Source: Candidatus Hydrothermarchaeum profundi (lineage in GTDB: Archaea > Hydrothermarchaeota > Hydrothermarchaeia > Hydrothermarchaeales > Hydrothermarchaeaceae). Taken from it: a stretch of DNA of 64,000 bases. The position numbers were made by a program, and so were the translations under genes. Positions 48,529 to 58,704 of this stretch are shown one piece after another; position 1 is the first letter of the stretch, and every line of letters starts with the position of its first letter. The stretch covers positions 898,989 to 962,988 of the forward strand of contig MTMF02000009.1 of assembly GCA_002011125.2 (NCBI GenBank). Direction: 5' to 3'. The notes beneath the pieces were generated by a model. That model searched no databases and was not told the DNA's origin. It was given only the letters and a program-made list of their open reading frames with translations.

Positions 48529-49589
48529 TTCAATCTCGATTGGATCGCCTTTATGAATTCCTCTACCTCCTCTTTCGTATTATAAAAATGGGGAGATACT
48601 CGAACATAATCATCTTTTTTTGTTACCACGAATTTTTTTGGAATTTTAAAGTCATACTTAAATGAAAAAATTCCAGAGGTATTCTCAGGGGTTAATCTAT
48701 TTTCTAAGTTCTCATGAAAGATTTGCGTCAAGGATAAGACTCTTTTCTTGATCTTTTTAATTCCTATGGAAAATAGATATTCCAAAGCAGCCTTATAACC
48801 AAAAATACTGGCATGACAAGGAGTCCCAATTTCGAATTTTTTAGCGCCTTCAGCGGGCTCATATTCTAATTTGAAGTCAAAGGGATTTCTAGCGGATTTC
48901 CATCCGATATACGGAGGCTCAAACATATCTGTTAGCTCTTTCCGGATATAAAGCACACCAACTCCAGATGGACCAAGTTGCCATTTATAGGCTCCAGATG
49001 ATAAAAAATCTATTTTGGCTTTTTTTACATCCACCTCTAGGACTCCCATAGATTGGATAGCATCTACGAAAAAATAGATGTCTTTCTCTTCGCATAGCTC
49101 ACCCAAAGCTTCAATATCATGGGCGAAACCATTTTTATAGGAAACATGACTCACAGACAAAACCTTAGTGTTTTCGTTAATCTCTTTCTCGAAATCTTCT
49201 AAATCTATCCTCCCCTTCTTTGATCTTACAACTTTATACCTAAACTTCATCCAAGGATAAGTATTAGATGGAAACTCCAAGTCATTAAGTAATACCTCTC
49301 CTTTGCCTTTTAATCCAAGCATATTTGCTACTATATTTATTCCTTCTGATGTGCTGCCCACTAACGCTATCTCGCTGACATCAGCATTCAAAAGTCTTGC
49401 AATCAATTTTTTTGTTTTTCGTGCAACTTCATGCCAGCGCTTGTAGTAGAGGCCGCCATATTTTCTGGTTTCATAGTATTCTTGAACTGCTTCTATAACA
49501 GGCAAGGGTAATGGAGACGTAGCAGCGTTATTTAGGTAAACGTATTCCTTTGTAACAGGAAAATCTTCTCTTATCTTCTCAATATCCAT
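48525..49589 (-). CDS. Class V aminotransferase (cysteine desulfurase-like)
   Basis: YLNNAATSPLPLPVIEAV, SVSHVSYKNGFAHDIEALGELC, VDAIQSMG, SSGAYKWQLGPSGVGVLYI. Confidence 0.88.
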   Translation of the reverse strand: MDIEKIREDFPVTKEYVYLNNAATSPLPLPVIEAVQEYYETRKYGGLYYKRWHEVARKTKKLIARLLNADVSEIALVGSTSEGINIVANMLGLKGKGEVLLNDLEFPSNTYPWMKFRYKVVRSKKGRIDLEDFEKEINENTKVLSVSHVSYKNGFAHDIEALGELCEEKDIYFFVDAIQSMGVLEVDVKKAKIDFLSSGAYKWQLGPSGVGVLYIRKELTDMFEPPYIGWKSARNPFDFKLEYEPAEGAKKFEIGTPCHASIFGYKAALEYLFSIGIKKIKKRVLSLTQIFHENLENRLTPENTSGIFSFKYDFKIPKKFVVTKKDDYVRVSPHFYNTKEEVEEFIKAIQSRLK

Positions 49590-49683
49590 TTAACCACATT
49601 TTCTTTATTTCTTGCACCGGTTAGAGTAATATATATAAGTAAGAGCAATATAATATCTTTCGGAAATATTTGGAGGCAAAATT

Positions 49684-50823
49684 ATGAAAGTTCTTGTCTT
49701 AGGATTAGGTCAAGCTGGCGGTAAAATAGCCGACCTGTTTTTAATGGATGACCGGAAAAGTCATGTCCCTCATACTTTCGAGGCTATCGCCGTTAACACA
49801 GCGATTTCGGATTTAATGGGTCTACAATATATACCCCAAGAGGATAGGATATTGCTTGGGGAAACAGCTGTAAAGGGTCATGGCGTGGGGGCAGATAATA
49901 AAAAAGGAGCTGAGATAGCCGAGGATGAGGCGGAGATTGTCTTAAACAGAATTTCTAAAACTAATGTTAGCAACATAGATGCTTTTTTTATAATTGCAGG
50001 CCTAGGAGGAGGTACAGGTAGCGGAGCGATATCAGTTATAACAAAACATCTCAAGAAGGTATATGACGAGCCAGTATATGCTATAGGCATTCTTCCAGCT
50101 GAAAATGAAGGCGACATTTATACACTCAACTCAGCGAGAAGTTTGAAGGCGCTTCTCCCGGTAGCAGATGCTACGATTCTCGTTGATAATGGGGCGTTCC
50201 TTAGGTCAGGTGAAAGTGTTAGAGAAGCCTATGATAGAATAAATGCAGAAATTGTTAAGAGGATAGGAATTCTGTGCAGGTCAGGAGAAATTAGGTCCCG
50301 AAAACAGGTAGGGGAGATGGTAGTTGACGCTGCTGAGGTTATAAATACATTCAGAGCGGGGGGAATATGTAGTATTGGATATGCGTCAGAGATGGTCAAA
50401 CGTGAAGGACTTTTCACAAGGATGTTCAAAAAGAAGCAGTATGAGATAGGCAAAGCTTCTAGGATACTATCTGTTACGAAAAGGGCAGTAAAAGGAAGGT
50501 TGCTTCTACCATGCGATTATAAAACAGCTAACAAGGCGTTGATAATCATAGCCGGGCCTCCCAGCCAGTTAGATAGAAAAGGAATCGAAAAAGCTAGAGA
50601 ATGGCTAGAGAACACTATAGCAGGTTCTGAAGTACGGGGAGGAGACTACCCACTTCCTAAGAGTAATTACGTTGGTTGTGTTGTACTGCTAGCTGGAGTA
50701 GCTAATGCTCCACGAGTTAAATCAATGCTAGAGAAGGCAAGATATGTCCAAGAGAAAATAGGAGAGGAGCCTGAGCGAGAAAAAGACCTGGACTATCTCT
50801 TAGGTGAGATAGACAATCTCTAG
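49684..50823 (+). CDS. Tubulin/FtsZ superfamily GTPase (CetZ-like), paralogue 1
   Basis: LGLGQAGGKIAD, IIAGLGGGTGSGAISVI tubulin signature. Confidence 0.85.
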   Translation: MKVLVLGLGQAGGKIADLFLMDDRKSHVPHTFEAIAVNTAISDLMGLQYIPQEDRILLGETAVKGHGVGADNKKGAEIAEDEAEIVLNRISKTNVSNIDAFFIIAGLGGGTGSGAISVITKHLKKVYDEPVYAIGILPAENEGDIYTLNSARSLKALLPVADATILVDNGAFLRSGESVREAYDRINAEIVKRIGILCRSGEIRSRKQVGEMVVDAAEVINTFRAGGICSIGYASEMVKREGLFTRMFKKKQYEIGKASRILSVTKRAVKGRLLLPCDYKTANKALIIIAGPPSQLDRKGIEKAREWLENTIAGSEVRGGDYPLPKSNYVGCVVLLAGVANAPRVKSMLEKARYVQEKIGEEPEREKDLDYLLGEIDNL

Positions 50824-50824
50824 G

Positions 50825-51838
50825 GTGTATGGAATGCTCTCTTTGGTAGGAGTGGGAGGCGCCGGATGTAATATAATCGAGGCCTTCTACAGAAAAGACC
50901 TTATCAGCACTATCATTAGTAAAATTGGCGGAGAGGGATATGTCAGAGGGGTTGCTATCGACACTTCAGAGAGCATCGCTAATCTAAATTCTATTCCAAC
51001 TCAAAATCGAGTACTAATAGGAAGTAGTCGCGCAAAGGGTCATGGCACTGGGGGGAGCGTTGAATTAGGTAGAAAGATAATGAGCGAAGAATCAGAGCTG
51101 GCGATGAGTGCTATACGCAGGGCCAACGTAGAAAAGCCGGAGATATTCTTCATAGTAGCGGGCTTAGGTGGGGGAACAGGCACCGGAGGATTGCCAATTC
51201 TAATTGAAAGGATAAAGGTCACTTATCATGTGCCAATTATAGGCGTGCTGATTCTCCCTTCTAGGAGTGAGGGCACCTTATACATGAAGAATGCTTTCCA
51301 AAACTTTGATGCCATAAGCAATGCACTCGATGGAACGATAGTGTTAGATAATAATGTTCTCACTAATAGAGGAGAGGATATCCTTAACTGCTACAAGATA
51401 GTTAATGATGCTATTTTTAATTTTCTAAGCGTGATAGACCCTGTGTATATCCTAAGGGCTACTAGAGAAAAAATATCTACGATAGGGTTTATGAGGACTA
51501 AAGTGGCTAGAATTTCCATTAAAGAGTTGCTGGATAAAATGTTGAGAGACTACGTCTATTTCTCTATAGAAGATAAAAAAATAGATGAGATGCATCTAAT
51601 ACTAAACGGGGATATGGGTAAAGTGTATGGCCAGAGTTTTGCGCAGAAGTGGGTGAAAGAAAATTTTGACGTAGATGTGAATCTAGCTTTAAAGGATGAG
51701 CCGAATTCTAAATATTTAAATACTGGGTTGATTATTACAGGATTAAAGGATATTACCCAAGGTTTTAAAGTGGAAGAAGAAAAGAAAATCCCATCAGAAC
51801 TGGAAGACTTGTTGGGCGACATTAAGCCATTATTCTAG
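50825..51838 (+). CDS. Tubulin/FtsZ superfamily GTPase, paralogue 2 (divergent)
   Basis: LVGVGGAGCNIIEAF, IVAGLGGGTGTGGLPILIE. Confidence 0.83.
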   Translation: MYGMLSLVGVGGAGCNIIEAFYRKDLISTIISKIGGEGYVRGVAIDTSESIANLNSIPTQNRVLIGSSRAKGHGTGGSVELGRKIMSEESELAMSAIRRANVEKPEIFFIVAGLGGGTGTGGLPILIERIKVTYHVPIIGVLILPSRSEGTLYMKNAFQNFDAISNALDGTIVLDNNVLTNRGEDILNCYKIVNDAIFNFLSVIDPVYILRATREKISTIGFMRTKVARISIKELLDKMLRDYVYFSIEDKKIDEMHLILNGDMGKVYGQSFAQKWVKENFDVDVNLALKDEPNSKYLNTGLIITGLKDITQGFKVEEEKKIPSELEDLLGDIKPLF

Positions 51839-51846
51839 GAGGTAGG

Positions 51847-52662
51847 ATGATGAAGAAGATTTTGATATTCCTATTACTCGCTTCCCTTGCTCTAAGTACT
51901 GTAAGTGCTCAGATCCCAGACTACCTTAGAGCAGTTTCTTCAGATGTTTCTCCTTCTGTTCAAGCCCGGATGGGGCAACCTGTAGCGGCTTCTATGATAC
52001 TCAAAAGAGTTGGGATAGTTCCAGATGAGGCTAAATTAAATGTAACGGTAGACCTTGTTGCTCCTAGAGTAGAAGTTAGAATTGACCAGAATTACGAGGT
52101 ATTTGGCATTAATCAATTTGAAGTTCCTCTCCCGCCTGATGGTGTGGATGAAGTGGAAATAAGAGTTAGTGGATACGCGCCTTCAGTTGAGAAGGAGTCA
52201 AAGATTAGAGCGTTAGAAGTTAAAACATATGTTAAATATAAGGGTGAGGAAGGGGTATACCAGGACGATGGAAGCCTAACATTAACGGTGACAACGAAGG
52301 AAATAAAAGAAACACTCTTGGTGTTAGAGGACGCTAAAACTCTCCTTGCTCAGGCAGAGTCAAAGATAAATGATCTTAAACAAAAGGGAGTTAATACCGC
52401 AGAGTTGGAAGCCGATTTAATTAATGCTAAGGAGCAGATATCTAGGTCAGAGGCAGAGCATGAAAAAGGTGATATAGATAATGCTAAGTTTTTAGCAGAG
52501 CAGGCCAAAAAAGATCTGCAGGATATTATAAGTAGAGCGGAGGAAATGGGGGCAGGACCCGCTCCAGTGGACATAAAAAGGTATTTGACGATTGGTGCAG
52601 CGATCGTTGTCATACTAATAATAGCGTTTTACATTAGAGGTAGAAGAGAAGAGCTTGGATAA
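51847..52662 (+). CDS. Secreted coiled-coil protein with C-terminal TM, in the tubulin-like operon
   Basis: Signal peptide MMKKILIFLLLASLALSTVSA; coiled coil LLAQAESKINDLKQKGVNTAELEADLINAKEQISRSEAEHEK; C-terminal TM and RGRREELG tail. Confidence 0.75.
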   Translation: MMKKILIFLLLASLALSTVSAQIPDYLRAVSSDVSPSVQARMGQPVAASMILKRVGIVPDEAKLNVTVDLVAPRVEVRIDQNYEVFGINQFEVPLPPDGVDEVEIRVSGYAPSVEKESKIRALEVKTYVKYKGEEGVYQDDGSLTLTVTTKEIKETLLVLEDAKTLLAQAESKINDLKQKGVNTAELEADLINAKEQISRSEAEHEKGDIDNAKFLAEQAKKDLQDIISRAEEMGAGPAPVDIKRYLTIGAAIVVILIIAFYIRGRREELG

Positions 52663-52807
52663 CTTTTGAGTATCATTCAATTTTTAATCTCAGCAGCTTT
52701 CCAAAGAACTGTAATTGCCTTTTTTCACTTATTACCTAGGTGATAGCATAATTTTAAGAAAAGCTTGATTAGTATATATTACTTGTTTGTAAAATATTCA
52801 AACCTAA

Positions 52808-53527
52808 ATGGTTTTAGCTATGGGACAACCAGTCCTCTCCCTTATAATCCCCCTCTATAATGAGGAAAAAAGAATAAAAAATGTCCTTGAAAGATATGTT
52901 AAGTTTTTGGACAAAGAATTTGATAACTACGAGGTAATCGGGGTTTGCAATGGATGTACTGATAGTACTCCTAGTATAGTAAGGGAGTTTGGTAGACGGA
53001 ATAGTAGAGTTAAATGCCTACAATTTAAAGACAAGCTTGGCAAGGGAGGGGCAATATTAGAAGGTTTTAAGCTAGCCAAGGGAGAATATATTGGTTTTAT
53101 AGACGCTGATGATAGTGTCGCCCCTACTGAATTTAAAAAATTGATATCGGCATTAACTAATGCAGATGGGGCTATTGCTTCAAGAAGAATAAAAGGGTCC
53201 ATAATTCAAATTAGACAATCCCTGGTAAGAAGGATTTCAAGTAAAATCTTTAATATTCTTGTTAGACTTATTTTCAGACTTAATTTTATGGATACTCAAT
53301 GTGGAGCCAAGGTATTTAAGAAAGAGGCGGTTTTGAGTATTCTCCCAACGATGGTGCTAAAAGGATTTGAGTTTGATGTCGAGCTATTATGGAGGATGGT
53401 TAATAAAGGTTATAGAATTAAGGAGATTCCCATTGTTTGGAAACAATCTCCAGGATCTAGGTTTAGTTTAAAATATGCTCCATCGATGTTTTTTAACCTA
53501 CTTAAGTTAAGACTAGGTGCATGGTAA
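52808..53527 (+). CDS. Family 2 glycosyltransferase (dolichyl-phosphate hexose synthase-like)
   Basis: LSLIIPLYNEEKRIKNVLER, GEYIGFIDADDSVAP, DTQCGAKVFKKEAV, ELLWRMVNKGYRIKEIPIVWK. Confidence 0.88.
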   Translation: MVLAMGQPVLSLIIPLYNEEKRIKNVLERYVKFLDKEFDNYEVIGVCNGCTDSTPSIVREFGRRNSRVKCLQFKDKLGKGGAILEGFKLAKGEYIGFIDADDSVAPTEFKKLISALTNADGAIASRRIKGSIIQIRQSLVRRISSKIFNILVRLIFRLNFMDTQCGAKVFKKEAVLSILPTMVLKGFEFDVELLWRMVNKGYRIKEIPIVWKQSPGSRFSLKYAPSMFFNLLKLRLGAW

Positions 53528-53639
53528 AAAGGAAAGCATTATGGAGTTTAAGTCTAAATATTTAAATATCTCGGAATCCTAGAAAATTGCCGTTATCCTA
53601 ATTAAGGCACTGCTAAAGAAACTTAAGAGAGGAGTTTAA

Positions 53640-54794
53640 GTGAAACCATTCATAATTGGCATTGGAAGAGCAGGTTGTAGAATAGCGAACTTACTCCTAA
53701 CCAAGGGGTACAATGGTATCCTAGCAGATACAGAAAAGTCGGATTTACTCTTTTTTCCTTATAGATACAAAATCTTGTTAGGGGAAAAAATACTAGATGG
53801 AAATGGCACTGGCGGGGATATCGATATTGGAAGAGAAGTACTCGAATTAGAAAAATATAACATCATAGATCGTATCGACTCAATCAAAGATTCTATGGAT
53901 TGCATCTTTGTGATATCTGCGATGGGAGGTGGAACTGGAGGCGCGGTCGATATCCTCATAGATGAACTTAAGAAAAGTTATATGGAGCCTATTTATTATG
54001 CTGGAGTGCTTCCTTCCGTAGAGGACCCCTCTGAAATATTGGCTAATTTTTCAGATAATCTAAAGCGAATTGCGCCAATGAGCCATGGTTTTCTCCCGAT
54101 AGACAATGACCACATCAAGGGAAAAATGAGACTAAGAGGATGGTATAATCATATAAATAGCAAGATTTCAAGGTACCTACTCGACCTCTTCAAGGTTGGG
54201 GATTATAGATCTAGGGATGAGTTAGGTGAAAATGTTTTGGGAACAACAGATGTAATTAATACCTTTAAGGGTATCAGTAGTATTGGTATAGGACTTCATG
54301 AAGTTAAGGATGAGGGATTTGGATTCTTTAGACATACGAGTAGTGAAGATAAGCCTGAAATTGTTATCGCTTTAACAGAGAAGGCTGTAAGTAATACATT
54401 AATTTCGGTTGATATCTCTGAAACGAGAAAGGCTCTAGTCGTAGTTTATGGCCCGAGAAAGTACCTTGACTTTTTAGGAAGTATCCCCGCAAGATTATGG
54501 GTTGAAAAAAATATAGGTGGAGTAGAAGTGAGAGGAGGCGACATACCTTGGTCTGAGAAAAAAGACTTAGAGGTCATGGTACTACTCTCAGCTATCAAAA
54601 AAAATGATAGGCTTAAGTATCTCTACCAGCTGGGGAAGATTCAGAAAAATCGAGACGAATATATAGATAAAATAACCAAACTATACGATAAGCTCAAAAA
54701 CATGGAATCTAAGTTTATAGAGATTGAAGAGGATTTTAAGGAGATATATGAAGACTTAAAGAAAATAGAGGAACCGCGAGAAGAGTCATCTTAA
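53640..54794 (+). CDS. Tubulin/FtsZ superfamily GTPase, paralogue 3 with C-terminal coiled coil; GTG start
   Basis: IIGIGRAGCRIANLL, VISAMGGGTGGAVDIL; C-terminal Lys/Glu heptad-rich tail. Confidence 0.78.
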   Translation: MKPFIIGIGRAGCRIANLLLTKGYNGILADTEKSDLLFFPYRYKILLGEKILDGNGTGGDIDIGREVLELEKYNIIDRIDSIKDSMDCIFVISAMGGGTGGAVDILIDELKKSYMEPIYYAGVLPSVEDPSEILANFSDNLKRIAPMSHGFLPIDNDHIKGKMRLRGWYNHINSKISRYLLDLFKVGDYRSRDELGENVLGTTDVINTFKGISSIGIGLHEVKDEGFGFFRHTSSEDKPEIVIALTEKAVSNTLISVDISETRKALVVVYGPRKYLDFLGSIPARLWVEKNIGGVEVRGGDIPWSEKKDLEVMVLLSAIKKNDRLKYLYQLGKIQKNRDEYIDKITKLYDKLKNMESKFIEIEEDFKEIYEDLKKIEEPREESS

Positions 54795-55232
54795 TTTCAT
54801 CAACATTTCGGTGATGTTATCAAGAGTCTGTATCAAGTCATCTATGTAGTGGGGAAGCACATCCCGGATTGTAACAATACCTACAAGCCTGCTCCCCTCT
54901 ACAACAGGCAGTCTTCTTATACCTTTTTTTATCATTAGAGCCGCAGCATCACCTAAATCGGAGTTTTTATCGATAGAGATAATAGGCGTGGTCATTATAC
55001 TTGTAATACTGTCGTTTAAATCCCTCTGTCTAGCGATAACTTTTTTTAGAAAATCTTTTTCGGTTACAATGCCTACCGGAGAGTTATCTTCTATGATAAT
55101 GATACACCCAATATCATTTTCATCCATTTTCTTAGCGGCTTCGAGTAAAGAGGCGTGGCTTGAAATAGTAACTACCTCTTTTACCATTATCTTCTCAATC
55201 GTTGAATTTTTGACAAGCAATTCAGTATTCAT
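54786..55232 (-). CDS. CBS-domain pair protein
   Basis: IMVKEVVTISSHASLLEAAKKMDENDIGCIIIIEDNSPVGIVTEKDF; second CBS GIRRLPVVEGSRLVGIVTIRDV. Confidence 0.92.
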   Translation of the reverse strand: MNTELLVKNSTIEKIMVKEVVTISSHASLLEAAKKMDENDIGCIIIIEDNSPVGIVTEKDFLKKVIARQRDLNDSITSIMTTPIISIDKNSDLGDAAALMIKKGIRRLPVVEGSRLVGIVTIRDVLPHYIDDLIQTLDNITEMLMKLR

Positions 55233-55409
55233 ATCATCAGTAAGCTAAGGTATTAACTGCTCCATGATATAAACTTTTTGAGAAGAATCTAACTCAACTA
55301 AATTACTCTAGTTACTATTCAGGTACTTAGTAAACTCATTTTAATATTTTTATATTTTTTCAGAAATCTTTATAAGGTTAAAAGGAATTCCCTCAAAGGA
55401 GGAAAAAAT

Positions 55410-55442
55410 ATGAAAGGACGGGATTACGTTCTACATGATTAA
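55410..55442 (+). CDS. Short leader ORF (MKGRDYVLHD) before leuA
   Basis: Strong SD aaaggagg at 55396; stop overlaps the possible leuA start ATG 55435. Confidence 0.35.
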   Translation: MKGRDYVLHD

Positions 55443-56967
55443 CAAGTCTAGGAAGGGTATGAATCTCCCAAAATCTGTTAAGATTTTTGATACTACGTTG
55501 AGGGATGGGGAACAGACGCCCAGTGTGGCATTAACGGTTGGAGAAAAAGTTACGATTGCTAGACAGCTTGATAAGCTTGGAGTAGATATAATAGAAGCAG
55601 GTTTTCCTATCTCTTCAAAGGGAGAAAAAAAAGCTGTTTCGAAAATAGCTGAAGAAGGATTGACTTCAAAGGTATGTGGCTTATCTAGAGTGTTAACCAA
55701 TGATATAGACGCTTGCTTAGACTGCGATGTTGACATGGTTCATACGTTTGTATCTACCTCAGATATTCAACTTGAGCACACACTGAAGAAAAGCAAAGAA
55801 GAAGTTCTGCAGATGGCTGTAAACGCCGTTTCCTATATCAAAGATCATGGAGTAGAATGTCTTTTCTCCGCAATGGATGCGACTAGAACTGATGTAGATT
55901 ATTTGATTAAAATTTATAAAGCTGTGGAAGAGGCTGGGGCGGACATAATAAACATACCTGATACAGTGGGAGTCATGATTCCTCCAGCTATGAGACTTTT
56001 GACTAGTGAGGTATATAACGCAGTAAAAATACCGATTGATGTACATTGCCATAATGATTTTGGCCTTGCTGTGGCTAATAGTCTAGCAGCGGTTGAAGCT
56101 GGGGCTAGTGAGGTGCAGTGTACCATTAATGGTTTAGGTGAAAGGGCAGGAAACGCGGACTTAGAGGAGATTGTAATGAGCCTTACCTCAATTTATGGAG
56201 TAAAGACAAATATTAAGACCCAGTATCTGTTTGAGACTTCCAAGCTTGTAGAAAGACTTACGGGTGTAAAGATGCCTCCTAACTTCCCTATAGTAGGGGA
56301 AAACGCATTTTCTCATGAATCAGGTATCCATACACATGGAGTGATTTCCAAAGCAGAAACGTTTGAGCCGGGGCTTATGACCCCTGAGATGGTAGGCCAT
56401 AAGCGAAGAATAGTTTCAGGAAAACATGCAGGAACGCATGGAGTGTTAGCAATGCTAGAAGAAATGGGGGTCAAAGTGAATGAAGAAATGCTCAGAGAAA
56501 TTACAATGAGAGTGAAGGACTTAGGTGACAAGGGTAAGCGTGTTACTGACGCTGATCTCAAAGCTATAGCTGAAGCGGTTATGGGAGAAGTCGAAAAAGA
56601 AAAGAAAATAGTTGACTTGAAGGAGTTAGCGGTGATGACGGGGAATATGGTACTTCCTACTGCTAGTGTGAAATTGAGATTTAAAGACAAAGAGTTAGTT
56701 GGTGCGGATATTGGAGTTGGACCCGTGGATGCAGCTCTTAATGCAGTAAGAAGAGTTGTAAAAGGTGTTGAGGATATTAAACTTACAGAATATAATCTAG
56801 AGGCTATAACTGGGGGGTCAGATGCTCTTGCGGAAGTCCTAGTGAAATTGGAAGATAGCAAGGGAAATGTTGTAACTGGTAGAGCAGCTAGAGAGGATAT
56901 CGTAATGGCGTCTGTAGAGGCAATGATATCCGGGATAAATAGGATTTTCTTATTAAGAGAAAAATAG
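55435..56967 (+). CDS. leuA: 2-Isopropylmalate synthase (LeuA family; homocitrate synthase not excluded)
   Basis: VKIFDTTLRDGEQTPSVALT, HCHNDFGLAVANSLAAVEAGA, C-terminal LeuA dimer regulatory domain. Confidence 0.88.
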   Translation: MINKSRKGMNLPKSVKIFDTTLRDGEQTPSVALTVGEKVTIARQLDKLGVDIIEAGFPISSKGEKKAVSKIAEEGLTSKVCGLSRVLTNDIDACLDCDVDMVHTFVSTSDIQLEHTLKKSKEEVLQMAVNAVSYIKDHGVECLFSAMDATRTDVDYLIKIYKAVEEAGADIINIPDTVGVMIPPAMRLLTSEVYNAVKIPIDVHCHNDFGLAVANSLAAVEAGASEVQCTINGLGERAGNADLEEIVMSLTSIYGVKTNIKTQYLFETSKLVERLTGVKMPPNFPIVGENAFSHESGIHTHGVISKAETFEPGLMTPEMVGHKRRIVSGKHAGTHGVLAMLEEMGVKVNEEMLREITMRVKDLGDKGKRVTDADLKAIAEAVMGEVEKEKKIVDLKELAVMTGNMVLPTASVKLRFKDKELVGADIGVGPVDAALNAVRRVVKGVEDIKLTEYNLEAITGGSDALAEVLVKLEDSKGNVVTGRAAREDIVMASVEAMISGINRIFLLREK

Positions 56968-57036
56968 TTTTCAAATGTTAATCTGAGCCATAGGTTTATA
57001 TATTCTAGTCGATTTAATCTTCAGGAGGAGAAAAAA

Positions 57037-57072
57037 ATGAAAGAACTAAAAGTGGGGGATCGCTTTATTTGA
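57037..57072 (+). CDS. Short leader ORF ([11 protein letters not shown]) before cimA
   Basis: SD caggaggag 57022-57030; tttatatatt TATA box about 40 nt upstream. Confidence 0.35.
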   Translation: MKELKVGDRFI

Positions 57073-57082
57073 TCCTAAGGAA

Positions 57083-58642
57083 ATGCCTAAGGAAGTCAAA
57101 ATCTACGATACCACTCTTAGAGATGGGGCGCAATCAGAGAATATATCTTTTTCATTAGAGGACAAGTTGCGCATAGCCAAGAAACTAGATGATCTTGGCA
57201 TACATTATATTGAGGGGGGGTGGCCTGGATCAAATCCAAAAGATATGGAGTTTTTTAGAAAGGTTAAGAAATTAAATCTCAAAGCTAAAATTGTCCCATT
57301 CGGTAGTACGAAAAGGGCAGACAGCAGCGTTGAAAAAGATCGAAACCTGAGAGCCCTTCTAGAGACCAATATGAAGACTGTTTGTATATTCGGTAAGACT
57401 TGGGACCTTCATGTAAGACATGTCCTCGGTACCGGACTTGACAAAAACTTGAAGATGATTGAGGAGTCGATAGAATACCTTAAGTCGAAAGACCTTGAGG
57501 TAATATTTGATGCAGAGCACTTTTTTGATGCCTATATTAGCAATTCTTTATATGCGATTGAAGCTTTGAAGGCTGCTAGAGAAGCGAATTGTATCGTGCT
57601 TTGTGATACTAATGGTGGAAGTATCCCCTTTGAGATCCAGCGGATAATAAGGGAGGTAAAAAAGCACATTAAGACACCGTTGGGAATTCATGCCCATAAT
57701 GATTCTGATATGGCGGTTGCAAATAGTATAATCGCAGTTCGCACGGGCGTAATTCAAGTCCAGGGAACAATTAATGGCTTTGGTGAACGTTGTGGTAATG
57801 CGAATCTATGTTCTATAATTCCAAATTTGAAGTTAAAGTTGGGAATAAACTGCATAACAGATGAGCAGCTTAAAAAATTAACTAGCGTCTCTAGGTTCGT
57901 AAGCGAGATTGCGAATGTGAGTTTGCCCACTAATATGCCGTATGTAGGGGAAAGTGCTTTTGCACATAAGGGAGGCGTACATGTTGACGCTGTACTAAAG
58001 AAGGCGGAGACTTATGAACATGTTAAGCCCGAATTGGTGGGGAACTATAGAAGAATCTTAGTTTCAGAACTTGCTGGAAAAAGCACCATATTAGTCAAGG
58101 CTAGGGAATACGGTTTAGATTTAAAGAAGGATACCCCTGAAACTAGAAAAATATTAGAGAAACTAAAAGAAATGGAGAATCAAGGATATCAGTTCGAAGG
58201 GGCAGAAGCTAGCTTTGAGTTGCTAATGAAAAAGGCGTTAGGGACGTATAAAAGTTTTTTTGAGATGAAAGGTTTTAAAGTGATAGTGGATGCTAGAGAT
58301 GGGGAGCTAATCGCAGAAGCAACGGTTAAAGTAAGAGTAGATGGAAAGGAAGAACACACAGCGGCAGAAGGAAATGGTCCAGTAAATGCTTTGGATAATG
58401 CATTGAGGAAAGCCTTAGAAAAATTCTATCCGGTGTTAAAGGAAGTCCGTTTATCTGATTATAAAGTTAGGGTATTGGACGAAAAGAGGGGAACAGGCGC
58501 CAAGGTTAGGGTACTGATCCAGTCTAGGGATGATAAGTCTTCTTGGGGAACTGTAGGTGTTTCCGAGAACATAATAGAGGCGAGTTGGATTGCTCTCTCT
58601 GATAGCATAGATTATAAGCTAATGAAAGAATTATCTCCGTAA
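57083..58642 (+). CDS. cimA: Citramalate synthase family protein
   Basis: [50 protein letters not shown], characteristic of the citramalate synthase subfamily; LeuA-type regulatory domain. Confidence 0.85.
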   Translation: MPKEVKIYDTTLRDGAQSENISFSLEDKLRIAKKLDDLGIHYIEGGWPGSNPKDMEFFRKVKKLNLKAKIVPFGSTKRADSSVEKDRNLRALLETNMKTVCIFGKTWDLHVRHVLGTGLDKNLKMIEESIEYLKSKDLEVIFDAEHFFDAYISNSLYAIEALKAAREANCIVLCDTNGGSIPFEIQRIIREVKKHIKTPLGIHAHNDSDMAVANSIIAVRTGVIQVQGTINGFGERCGNANLCSIIPNLKLKLGINCITDEQLKKLTSVSRFVSEIANVSLPTNMPYVGESAFAHKGGVHVDAVLKKAETYEHVKPELVGNYRRILVSELAGKSTILVKAREYGLDLKKDTPETRKILEKLKEMENQGYQFEGAEASFELLMKKALGTYKSFFEMKGFKVIVDARDGELIAEATVKVRVDGKEEHTAAEGNGPVNALDNALRKALEKFYPVLKEVRLSDYKVRVLDEKRGTGAKVRVLIQSRDDKSSWGTVGVSENIIEASWIALSDSIDYKLMKELSP

Positions 58643-58704
58643 GATTTATAACATTTGCAGGGTTTACCTTCTAAATCAAATCAATTCTAAAGGGTTGTTC
58701 TAAT

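Noticed and set aside
56313-56861. Antisense 182-aa ORF over leuA
   Set aside because: Shadow ORF, Ser/Thr-rich, no domain.
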